Shown here one piece after another: positions 10,755 to 20,758 of a DNA stretch of 59,214 bases. Source of the stretch: Pseudozyma flocculosa PF-1 (Eukaryota > Basidiomycota > Ustilaginomycetes > Ustilaginales > Ustilaginaceae); the NCBI RefSeq assembly GCF_000417875.1, contig NW_006920886.1, forward strand, positions 510,854-570,067. The letters are read 5' to 3'. The notes under the pieces are model-generated. The model saw only the letters and a list, made by a program, of their open reading frames with translations. It searched no databases and was not told the origin of the DNA. Within the stretch, counting starts at the first letter, position 1; each line of letters starts with the position of its first letter. A program made the position numbers and the translations under genes.

Positions 10755-11399
10755 ATGGCGCAGCCGATGCTAGCTTCGCGGCAGCCGGCAGACTTGACGA
10801 CCGCAGCAGCGACGGCGGGCGTCGCGGGACCGTCGTCGTCGCACCTCGTGCCCGGCTGCGCCTTTGACGCCGCGCACCCCGTCGCCTCGACGAGCGCTGG
10901 CACCACCGCGCACCATGCGCCGACGACGCACGTCATCGTCCCGGCGCCGCCGCCATTCACGGTGCTCATCGTCGACGACAACGCCATCAACCGGCGCATG
11001 CTGCAGTTCCCGCTCTCCAAGGCGGGCATCAGCTGCGTCGAGGCCGCCGACGGGCTCGAGGCGGTGCAGATGTTTGCGCTGCATGCGCCCGACCTCGTCC
11101 TGATGGACATTACGATGCCCGTCATGGACGGCTTCCAGGCCAGCTTTGAGATCCGCCAGCTCGAGCACTTTGCCGCCGCCGAGCAGGACGAGCACAGCGG
11201 GTCTTCGATGGCAGGTAGGGCCCGGCGCAACTGCAGGATCGTGGCCACGACCAGCCTCCAGTCCGAGGCCGACCTGCGACACGGCCAGGAGGCGGGCATG
11301 GACGACTGGCTCGTCAAGCCCATCAAGCCGGCCAAGCTCGTCGCCGACGTCAAGGCGTTCCAGCAGATGCTCGCCGTCGAGGCCGCCATCCCGAGCTGA
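10755..11399 (+). CDS. Stand-alone response-regulator receiver protein
   Basis: A 214-residue protein: a disordered N-terminus of about 65 residues followed by one CheY-like receiver domain (about 67-207). The active-site set is complete: the acidic pair D74/D75 (LIVDDNAINRRML), phospho-acceptor D118 (DLVLMDITMPVMDG), T166 at the end of beta-4 (IVATTS) and K188 (DDWLVKPI). The first ATG compatible with a compact protein is 10755; the frame is open upstream, but that part looks like leader sequence. No histidine kinase, HPt, HSF-type (Skn7) or Rim15 kinase domain is attached, and none lies nearby in the window. By family it should accept a phosphate from a phosphotransfer protein. The output is unknown, because no effector domain is present. 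It is divergent from the PAS gene at 1.6-3.6 kb. Confidence 0.85.
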   Translation: MAQPMLASRQPADLTTAAATAGVAGPSSSHLVPGCAFDAAHPVASTSAGTTAHHAPTTHVIVPAPPPFTVLIVDDNAINRRMLQFPLSKAGISCVEAADGLEAVQMFALHAPDLVLMDITMPVMDGFQASFEIRQLEHFAAAEQDEHSGSSMAGRARRNCRIVATTSLQSEADLRHGQEAGMDDWLVKPIKPAKLVADVKAFQQMLAVEAAIPS

Positions 11400-12769
11400 G
11401 CCCGCAAGCGCCGCCGGTTCGCCAGCCCCTTTGCTTTTGCAGGGCTTCAAGACGCCACTCGAACGAGAAGCAGCCTTGCCTCTCGCTATACCCCATCCCC
11501 TCTTGAAGCCCTCCCCCCCCCCCCCCGCCCTCTGCCATTCCGTCCGAGCCCCTTTTCGCCTTCACCATAGACGCCCGGCGACCCTCTGTCTGCCTCTTTT
11601 CCCTGCCTCGATTGCACAGTATCTCTTGTATATCAACATGGCGCCCCGTCGCCGCCTCGTCACCGTTTCTCTACCGTCATGGTGCCCGGTCCCACCAAGA
11701 CCCCAGGGCAGGTCCATTGTTGTCCACATCTCGTAGCAGGCCCAGTCCGACGGCGAGCGCGACAGTGAGCGTGCGATTCCGTGCCCGCTCGGCGATGGCA
11801 TGCTCACCGAGGTCCCCGGTCTGCTCTGTTGTTGGGTCGGTCGTCGGGGTGGCGAGGACCGGAGCGGCGCAGCGGAAAAGGCGCTGGAAAAGGCGAGGGA
11901 AACGCTGCCCGCCGCTTCCGGTCGTGCTGATCGGGCGAGTGATGCCGGCCAGCCCCGATTCAGGAAAAAAGGGCAAATTTTGCGCGCTTGGAATGCCTGC
12001 CTTGGCGTGCCTGGCGCAGCGAGCGGCTGTGCGCCCTGTACCCTGCCAGGCCTTGGCTGGCCTGGCCTGGCTGGCACTTTGGGCTGGCAGGCTGGCGGGC
12101 CCTTTGACCTGCTCGCCCGCCACCAGACGCTGAGCAACGGTCCGACCACCACCACCATCACAGCCGCCATCGCCTCGCAGCATACATATCTGCCTATCCA
12201 GCCTACCGTGGCACTCTTCGCCGCGCACAGCACCGCAGCAAACACATCGGCCCCGCCGTCCCGCCCTTTGAATTGCCAAAGACACCGCCGCACCTCGCAC
12301 CAGCAACCAATCACTTTCCCCTCTCTCGAACGCCTCTCGCAACCCCTCCCACGCTCCCCCTCCATCTACCCTTCGGATCACGTACAGCTTGGCAGCCTCG
12401 TCGTTTATGTCCGAAAAGGCAGTCACCACCATACCTCATCCGATCGTCAACTCGTCCTTTGCCCGTAGAGCCAAGCCACCCTACCGCAATACCGCCCGCC
12501 GCCATCATCAGCGCGCCACCTGATCAGCATCGAATCACCCTTCATTTGAACGTCCACCGCCGCCTGCTGCGCTGCCAACCACCGACAGCTTAGCCACCAT
12601 TCCGTCCATAACGACGTACCAGCTCTCGCCCCCGGTCGTCTCAACCAGCAGCCTGCCGTGATATTCGCCCGCCAAGCGTCACGCAGACCTCCCACTCGCC
12701 CCTCGCACGCCGTCATCTTCGACCCTCTCTGACCTCGCAGCAGCCGCAGGCTAGCACCCGATCGCAACC
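11400..12769. other. Intergenic region, receiver 3' end to eIF5 5' end
   Basis: It contains a C14 homopolymer (11513-11526) just after the receiver gene, a GGCCTGGCTGGCCTGGC-rich stretch near 12045-12100, and a pyrimidine-rich leader before eIF5. I see no coding gene. The minus-strand frames here lack recognisable domains. Confidence 0.5.
11513..11526. repeat. C14 homopolymer
   Basis: Fourteen consecutive C about 115 bases downstream of the receiver stop codon, probably in or near its 3' untranslated region. Confidence 0.85.
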
Positions 12770-13943
12770 ATGGCCGTCGTCAACATCCGCCGCGACGTCG
12801 AGGACAAGTTCTACCGCTACCGCATGCCGCTCCTCCAGACCAAGATCGAGGGCCGCGGCAACGGCATCAAGACCGTCATCCCCAACATGTCTGAGATCGC
12901 CCGCTCCCTCAGCCGCCCGCCCACCTACCCGACCAAGTTCTTTGGTTGCGAGCTCGGCGCCCAGACGAGCTTCGACGACAAGACCGACCGCTACATTGTC
13001 AACGGCGCCCACGAGGCGCCGCGCCTGCGCGAGCTGCTCGACGGCTTCATCGACAAGTTTGTCCTGTGCGGCAGCTGCAAGAACCCCGAGACGGCGCTCA
13101 AGATCACAAAGGACGGCGACGTGCTGCGCGACTGCAAGGCGTGCGGCAAGCGCACCGGCGTCGACATGAAGCACAAGCTCACCACGTTTATCATCAAGCA
13201 CCCTCCGCCCAAGAAGGCCAAGGGCACCAAGGGCGCCGGCAAGGCGGGCGGCCAGGACGCCGGCGACGGCGGCGACGGCAGCGACGACGAGCTGACCAAG
13301 CGCATCAAGGCCGAGGCCGCCGATATCCCCACGGCCGAGCAGCGCGCCGCCAATGGCGGCGGCGACGACGACTGGTCGGTCGACACGAGCGAGGAGGCCG
13401 TCGCCGCGCGCGTCAAGGCGCTCGAGGGCAACATGAAGACGTCGCTCGTGCTCGGCGACGACGAGGACGAGGAGGACGAGGAGAGCCCGTACGGCATCTT
13501 TGGCCAGTGGCTCCTCGACAACCGCAAGGGCGGCGAAGAGGGACGTGAAGCCACGCCCGCCGAGGTGTACAAGAAGGCGCAGGAGCTCGGCATCGACAAG
13601 AAGCACAAGGCCGTCCAGGTCCTCTTCCAGGGCCTTTTCACCGAGGACGCGCCCCAGGAAATCGAAAAGTACGCCGCCGTGCTGGTCAAGATGGTGACCA
13701 GCGAAAAGCACCAGAAGTCGCTGCTGGGCGGCCTGGAGCGGCTGGCGGGCGTCCAGTACCCGTCGCTGGTGCCCAACGGCGTGCCCAAGATGCTCATGCA
13801 GCTGTACCAGATCGACGTGCTCGACGAGGAGTTTGTCAAGAGCTGGGGCACCCACGTCAGCAAAAAGTACGTCGACAAGGACACCTCAAAGAAGGTGCGC
13901 CGCGCCGCCGCGCCCTTCCTCGAGTGGCTCGACCAGGCCGAGA

Positions 13944-13974
<31 letters not shown>

Positions 13975-14059
13975 AGACACCGAGGGCGAGGCAAAGGCCA
14001 ACGGCGCCAAGAAGGCCGGCGACGACGCCGACGACGACAGCGACCTCGACGATCTTTGA
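12770..14059 (+). CDS. TIF5: Eukaryotic translation initiation factor 5 (eIF5)
   Basis: Intronless, 429 residues, start in good context (ACCATGG). eIF5 is the GTPase-activating protein for eIF2 in the 43S/48S preinitiation complex and also bridges eIF2 and eIF3. The N-terminal domain is strongly conserved: FYRYRMP contains R16, which corresponds to the essential arginine finger (Arg15 in yeast). EGRGNGIKT and ELGAQTSF follow, then a four-cysteine zinc finger at C100, C103, C122 and C125 (LCGSCKNPETALKI, RDCKACGKRTG). The centre is charged and Asp/Glu-rich. The C-terminal W2/MIF4G-like HEAT domain spans about residues 250-405 and is followed by an acidic tail (runs of Asp) typical of the family's eIF2-beta and eIF3-binding region. 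Length is close to yeast eIF5 (405). The cytosolic housekeeping role is secure. Confidence 0.97.
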
Positions 14060-15451
14060 GGAGGGAGGCCACTGTGCCAGCAAGCGAGCGGGCGAGCGAG
14101 CGACGACAACCCCGGCGCTCATCGTTCCGCGTTGGCCCCGCCCCGCCATGTCATGTCCTCTTGGACGGAACCTGTTCCCCGCTTTGATCCGGGCCCCTCG
14201 TCTCTTTAGCCTAGGTTGTGAGCCCCCGACGCTCGACTTATCCCGTTTCGCATCGACGAATGAACCTGTCACCTCTCTCATCCCGGCCCGGCCTGCTCGT
14301 GTCGGCTCTCGGTTGCCGTCTGTGTTGGTGGGCCAGAGTCCTGCCTTGTCGAGGCCGGGCACGTCTCCCTCGCTCTCTCTTTGGCGCGCTCTCTCTCCCT
14401 CTCTCTCTCCCTCTCTCTCTTTCTCTAGCTCTCTTTCCCTGTCGCTCGAGAGTGGGAGGCCGCCTGGGCTTGTCCGGCCATCGACCCGACGGAACCTCTC
14501 GGCGCCTCGCTCTGTCGCCACGGCGGGGCGTGACGACGCAACGCACCGCACCGCAACGCAACGGCTGCCGCGCCAACCGCCCATCCCCCGCTAGCCCTAG
14601 TAGTCAGCCTCCTTGCCTGCTGTCTGGTTCGGTCCGATCGGGTCTCGAGCCCCGTCCGGCTGAATGGGCGTCGTCCAAAGCGCCTTTTACCGTCTTGCTC
14701 TCCCTCTCTCTCCCGCCACGCCTCTCCTCGGACGAGGTGGGTGCGGCCTATCGATTCCGTTCCAACCCTCTCCTAGAGAGACGATGAAAACCTCGAGCGG
14801 TCCATACCCGACCCCCGACCTGACGCCGCATCCCCCCTCCCCCCACCCCACCAAGCCCCTCTTCGCCGTCCTACAAGGCGCAATCACAACCCAACTCGAC
14901 CAGACACGCCGAGCAACCGAGTAGACGTTGCATCTAGAACAAAACGGTCCCCCCATTCCCGGACGAGGCCAGGCTAGGGAAGACTGAACCGGATACAAAG
15001 CCGCCGGTATATTCGAGCTAGGCTAAGGGGGAACCCGAGAGGCACGACTACGCCACCACCTTCGATCTGCATTGCCCTCGCGACCAGCAGCCTAACCGGG
15101 TCTCAATCTATCCGACCCAACCCACGACGGCCCGCCCACACTCGCATCGCATCCCGGCAACTGTATGTCACTACCCACCAACTCGCTGTGGCGGTTCGGC
15201 ATGCCTGATCCGGATGAGAGACGGTAAGTTGCGTTGCGATGCGATGGATCTTCAGCCGCGCCACGATCCGAGGGCGGTTTATAGGTCGAAGCCCGCCCCG
15301 GCACGACCCATGCCAAGCTCCTCTCTCCCTGCTCTTTCCCATCGAACACAGGAAGTGACCATCAAACCACCTCCCTCCACCGTCCGGGAAACCACCTTAC
15401 AGTCGACACCGAAACGACGTACAAACGGATCCCCCCGCTGTCCTGGGCACC
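14060..15451. other. Intergenic region, eIF5 3' end to MFS permease 5' end
   Basis: It holds CT-rich stretches (about 14376-14430 and 14695-14725) and otherwise unremarkable GC-rich DNA. A TATA-like TTTATA sits at 15278-15283. No gene recognised. Confidence 0.5.
15278..15283 (+). promoter_or_regulatory. Possible TATA element (TTTATA) for the MFS permease
   Basis: An isolated AT motif about 170 bases upstream of the ATG at 15452. No GATAA cluster of the kind expected for strong nitrogen control was noticed nearby. Confidence 0.25.
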
Positions 15452-17829
15452 ATGGACGCAGCCACACTGGGCGATGGCGGCAGCGGAGCGGCGACGATTT
15501 TCCACAAGGAATCCCAGAGCTCCTTTTCTACCAAGCAAGACGAACTCGACAGCTGCAACGACGACGGCGGCAAGGGGGTTGACGATGTGCGAAAGACGAG
15601 CCCGGAGGTGCGCCGCATCATCCTCAAGCAGGACCTGCACATCATGCCGCTTGCCATCTTTCTCTACTTTCTTTGCAGCCTCGACCGGTGAGCCCGCCAA
15701 GCTCCAGGACAGGACGAGACTCGAGCGCGATGCTCGACAGCTCGGCCCTCGTACGGTCACGGCTTGAGTCGAGAGAGACGACTGGAGCTGACGAGCTTCA
15801 ATCGCTTCTGATTCCCGCAATCTACCGCAGGACCAACGTCGGAAACGCAAAGGTGCTCAATACCCATTCGGGCGACTCGCTGCTCCAGAGCCTGGGCATG
15901 TCCGAGTACCAGTACAAGGTGTCGCTCGAGATCTTCTATCTCGTCAGTGTCGTCGCGGCCCGCGCAGCGCAGCAGCAGCGTTCAGGTGCACCGCCCGCAT
16001 GCTAAACCTTGAAGCACCCGCCATCTCCCTCTCGATGCCATCGGACTGACAGGCGCTGATGGGCTTCGAGATCCCGATGGGCATGGGCGCCAAGCGGTTT
16101 GGCGCGTCGCGCTGGATCGCCCTCCTCTGCACCGGCTGGGGCACCATGACGATGCTCTGCGCGGCCACGCACGACTTTGCATCGTTCACCGCCGTCCGCT
16201 TCGTCCTGGGCGCGTTCGAGGCCGGCCTATTTCCCTCATTGATCTGGTGAGTCGTCGCACGGCGGTGGCGCCGGCGGACGGATGCACGCAACCCAGCCCC
16301 CTGGCGAGGTGTGTGGTGCTGTGCTGACCGTGTATCGCTCTCGCCCGCGCTTTGACGACAACCTCGCGCGCCGCCCCCGTGTAGCCTGCTCAACTTCCAC
16401 TACCGCCCCGACGAGATCTCGTTTCGCGCCGCACTCATCATTGCCAGCGCGGCTCTGGCGGGCGCGTTTGGCGGCGCGATCGCCACGGGTGTCTCGTTCA
16501 TGAATGGCACCGCCGGCCTCGAGGCGTGGAAGTGGCTCGTCATCCTCGAAGGTGCGTGCGGCGCCGCGTCGATCCGATAAGACAGAACCGGCCCGGACTG
16601 ACCGACCCTCTGCCCCGCCCCGTGCGCGCGCTCGGCTTGCTCGTCCAGGCCTGCCCTCGATCCTCGTGGCGCCCGTGGCGTGGTACTGCCTTCCCGACTG
16701 GCCCGAACAGTCGAGATTCCTTTCGGATCGCGAAAAGGCGCTCGTCCGGCGGCGCCTGGATGCCGTCGACGGCCTGCCCAAGCAGGAGGAGCGGATGACG
16801 TGGAGCGAGGCCAAAAAGGTGCTCGCCGACTGGCGGGCATGGCTGCATTACGCTTCCTTCCTCGTGAGTCGCGGCCTCCAAGGTCGTCCCTGCAGCTTGT
16901 CGTTGCATCTCGGCCTTCGCCTTTGGACTCGTTGGCTGACGGTGACCGCGACCGCCGCTTGGACGCGAGGTTTGGCCTGGCAGGGCGTGTCTGCGCCGTT
17001 TTCGAGCATCTCGCTGTTTGCACCGACGATCATCCAGGGCATGGGCAAGAAGGGCATCGAGGCCAACCTGTTCACGTACGTCGGTCGTGGAAGAGCGCGG
17101 GAGGGAGAGGAGGTGATGCTGACATCAACTCATCGCCTCGTCGCCTCGCCGCCTCGTCGCCTCGTCGCCTCGCCGCCTCGTCGCCTCGTCGCCTCGCCGC
17201 CTCGTCACCTCGCCGCCTCGCCGCCTCGCCGCCTCGCCGCCTCGCCGCCCCGTTGCCTTGCACGACCTGGCAGGGTGCCGCCGTACGCGGTTGCGTGGGT
17301 CTTTGTCGTAGGGATGGCGTGGGTGGCGGATCGGTACGACAAGCGTGGTGCCGTTACGACCGTCTGCTCTCTGCTCGCGGTGGCCTCGTTTGGGGTTCTG
17401 GGTGGGCTGCCCAAGCAGGCCGGGTACAACGAGCGATACGCGTGAGTTTGAGCACGGGTAGCGGAGAGGAGAGGTGCGAACGCGAGCTGACGACTGATTG
17501 GCTTGACGGCGCGACTCGGCGACAGGGTCATGATGGTGGCGGTGCCGTGCGCATTCGCATCGATCCCGTGCAACCTGGGACGGGTGAGCGCCAACGCGCG
17601 CGGTACGACGGCGACGGTGCTGGAGGTGGCGCTGTGCGTGGCGGTGGGCAACTGCGGGCAGATGGTGGGGGTGTGGATCTACCGGTCGAGCGAGGCGCCA
17701 TCGTTTCCGACGGGCATGTTTACCAACCTGGGCAGCCTGCTGCTCACGACGGTGTCGGCGGGGCTGCTGACGATGTACTATAATCGGTGCAACCGTGGCC
17801 TGGCGCCCGGTCGACGCTGGGCGACGTAG
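15452..17829 (+). CDS. Dal5-type MFS permease (anion:cation symporter family), eight exons
   Basis: Plasma-membrane transporter of the allantoate/nicotinate/vitamin permease family (Dal5, Tna1, Fen2-like), probably a proton symporter of a small organic anion; the substrate cannot be read from sequence. Exons read by splice sites and frame: 15452-15687, 15831-15942, 16053-16246, 16385-16551, 16649-16863, 16984-17075, 17274-17441 and 17526-17829, together 495 residues. Splicing reconstructs the family's landmark SLDRTNVGNAKV at the exon 1/2 junction. ALMGFEIPMGMGAKRFG then replaces the usual EIPSNL motif, and the loop RFVLGAFEAGLFPSLI continues into NFHYRPDEISFRAAL. LPDWPEQSRFLSDREKALV forms the central loop and VPPYAVAWVFV the second half. 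The C-terminal tail is shorter than usual. Intron 6 is filled with an 8-bp minisatellite. The first half matches the family better than the last exon. Confidence 0.88.
17134..17253 (+). repeat. 8-bp minisatellite (CGCCTCGY)n inside MFS intron 6
   Basis: About fifteen tandem copies of CGCCTCGT or CGCCTCGC, with single-base variants, fill most of the 198-nt intron 17076-17273. The last unit merges into the region before the splice acceptor at 17272-17273. Confidence 0.9.
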
Positions 17830-18513
17830 CGGCGGGCGTTGCGGTGCGTTGCGTTGCGTTGCGGTGCGGGCGTATCCCTGTCGCAGGCCGTGTTGCGTCC
17901 TAGCTGCGCGCGCGCTGAGGGTCGTTGCTCTAGAGTAGTGTTGATGTGAGTGGCCACGCTCGTTTGATATTATTTCTGCAGCGAAGGCGGTGGCGAGAGG
18001 CGCAACGTGTGGCGGTGGTGACGAAGCGTGGGCCGGCAGAGCCTAGGCCCAAGAGAGAGGCGAGGCCGATTCACGCGACCCTGCTGCCAGGCCGCCTTAG
18101 CTTGCTTGTGGCCACGGCAGGCCTTCCCCGCACTTTTTTGGGCGGGCGGGCGCCTCCACCGCCGCTGGGCCTCGGCTGGTCCGGCAACGGCTGCTTGCCG
18201 AAGCGCTCTGGTGGCCAGCAGGCAGGTAGTCAGGCAGTGTCAGCCAGCCAGGCAGCAAGGCAGGCAGCCACCCAGCCTGGCCATGGTGTGATAAGCGGGC
18301 CGCCACGCCCCCCTTCCTCGCTCACAGTCACCACCCCGGATCTCCTCTTCACCACCACCACCACCACCACCACCCCCACCACCCCCACCACTACCGCCAT
18401 CGATCAAGCAGCCATCGCTAGCCATCACTTCCGCCCTATCTTCGCAACACGTCCCTCTTCCACCATCGTGCAACGCCACCACCACCAACCTCTTGACCCC
18501 CGCACCGCCCACC
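17830..18513. other. Intergenic region, MFS 3' end to Lon 5' end
   Basis: It contains short GCGTTGCGGT repeats after the MFS stop (about 17838-17866) and a (CCA)n tract (about 18350-18392) in the probable Lon 5' untranslated region. No gene recognised. Confidence 0.5.
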
Positions 18514-20722
18514 ATGAACGCCTCAATCTCCATCCCGGACCGCCTCCCCGTCCTTCCCCTCCCCTACCCGCTCGTCCTCCACCCGAACCTTCTCCTCTCC
18601 ATCAACATCTCCTACGCACACTCCCTCAGCCTCCTCAAGGCCGCTCTCCAGTTCTCGGCCTCGCTCTCCGACTCGGCCACCCCCGCAAACTCGGACGACG
18701 GCTCAAAGAACAACACAAACAGACGCCCACCACGCTCCCGCCCCTCGGCCACCTCGTCCCTCTCCGACTCGTCCAGGCCCATCATCATCGCCTGCGTACC
18801 CACCGTCCGCGCCCCGCGCGGAACCCACTCGGCCGCAAAAAACGCCACAAAGACCACCGCACCCGCACTGCCCCCCACCACACCATCACCGCCAAACGAT
18901 CGCTCCAACAGCCCCAACCCCAACCCCAACCACGACGACCTCGACACCCGCGTAAAGATCAACGACCTCTTCGACTGGGGCTGCGCCGCACGCCTCATGC
19001 GCCTCACCCGCAACCCGCACAACCAGACCTGCACCCTCGTCGTGTCCGGCCTCACCCGCGTACGCATCGACCGCTGGCTCTCGGTCCGCGCCCCCCTCAC
19101 CGCCACCTCGCTCGACCCAAAGAGCAACCTCGCAATCCCAGACGTTCCCGTACCCCTCGCCGCCACCACCCCCTTTGTCGACGACGACGCCTGGCCCACC
19201 TTCCCCGAGGCCGCCCCCGGAGACATTGACCTCGTCACCCGCCTCAAAAAGGTCTCGATCGAGCTCATCGACGCCATCGCACTCCTCGCCGTCCCGTCCA
19301 GCGCAACAGACACGCCCGGCAGCCCAGCAGATCCGCAGCACCAGGACCCCAGCCCCATGGTCGGGCCCGGCCTGCCCCTCATGCCCGCCAGCCTGCTCAA
19401 GAAGCTACGCACCTTTGTCCGCGACTGCCGCGAGTCCCAGGCCGGGCTTCTCGCCGACGTCATCATGGGCACCCTCGGCGGCGCCTGCGAGTGGTCCGAG
19501 CGCGTCGGCGTCCTCGGCGACTGGGATCAGAAGGAGCGCGTGCGCCACACGACCGACGTCGTCGCAGAGGGCGCCAAGCGCGTCCGGCTCGCCCGCGAGC
19601 TCCTCGTCGCCCTCGCCTCGCCCCTCAACGCCAGCAACAAGGAGGCCGTCATCCGATCCCAGCTCGAGGCCCTCCTGACCCAGCTCGCCGCCCTCAACCA
19701 GGGCGTCGCGGCCAAGATCGCATCGGCCGGCTTCGACGGCACCGACGGCGGCAACGGCAACGGCAACGGCAGCGCCCCGGGCAAGCTCGGCAACGGCATC
19801 ATCACCATCCGAGGACCCTTGCCACGTCGGAGCAGCGGCGGCGACGTGGCCCCACCCCGCGGCGGTGGCAGCAGCCCTGGCGACCGTCGCAACCCCTTTT
19901 CGCCGCGTGGAGGTCCCGGCGCGCCCGCCTCGAGCGGCAACGACGAGGACGAGGACGAGGTGGCCGAGCTGGCCAAGAAGCTCGAAGAGACCCGCCTGAG
20001 CCCCGAAGCGCGCAAGGCGTGCGACAAGGAGCTCAAGCGCCTCGCCCGCATCCCGCCCCAGAGCGTCGAGCGCGGCGTCGTCATCACCTACCTCGAGATT
20101 ATGGCCGAGCTGCCGTGGGAAAAGATTACGGCCGATCTGCCGGCGCCGCCGACCAAGGCCGCCGCCGCCGGCGGTGCTGCTGCCCATGCCGCTGCCGATG
20201 CGCAGAAGCCCAACGAGGGCATCGTCGAGCGCGCCCGCCGCATCCTCGACGAGGATCACTTTGGCCTCGAAAAGGTCAAGAAGCGCCTCGTCGAGTACCT
20301 GGCCGTCCTCGAGCTCAAGACCGAGCAGGCGCAGGAGCGCGTCGCCGCCGAGGAGGCCGAGGAGCAGCGCCAGCACGACGAGAGGCGGCGTGCGGCCCCG
20401 ANNNNNNNNNNNNNNNNNNNNNNNNNNNNNNNNNNNNNGTGCGGCCCCGACATCGCCGACCGAGGACGTCGCCGATGCATCGGCCGCCTTTGACGGCGAC
20501 GAGTCGGTCGACCGGAACGGTGGCGCCGACGACGGCGACGACGCGGCGGCTGCGGACGCCGAGCGCGAGGCCGAGGCGCTGCGCCGGCGCAACGACAAGC
20601 TGCGCGTCGGCGACAAGGGCCCCATCCTGCTGCTGGTGGGCCCGCCGGGCACGGGCAAGACGTCGATTGCCAAGTCGCTGGCGTCGGCGCTCCAGCGGCC
20701 GTTTACGCGCCTGTCGCTCGGA

Positions 20723-20758
<36 letters not shown>

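Noticed and set aside
12713..13855. 380-codon antisense frame over eIF5
   Set aside because: eIF5 is unambiguous on the plus strand; the antisense product is a Val/Leu/Ala/Asp-rich artefact.
17134..17253. Regular repeat array resembling a CRISPR
   Set aside because: The units are 8 bp and contiguous without spacers, and they lie in a eukaryotic intron; it is a minisatellite.
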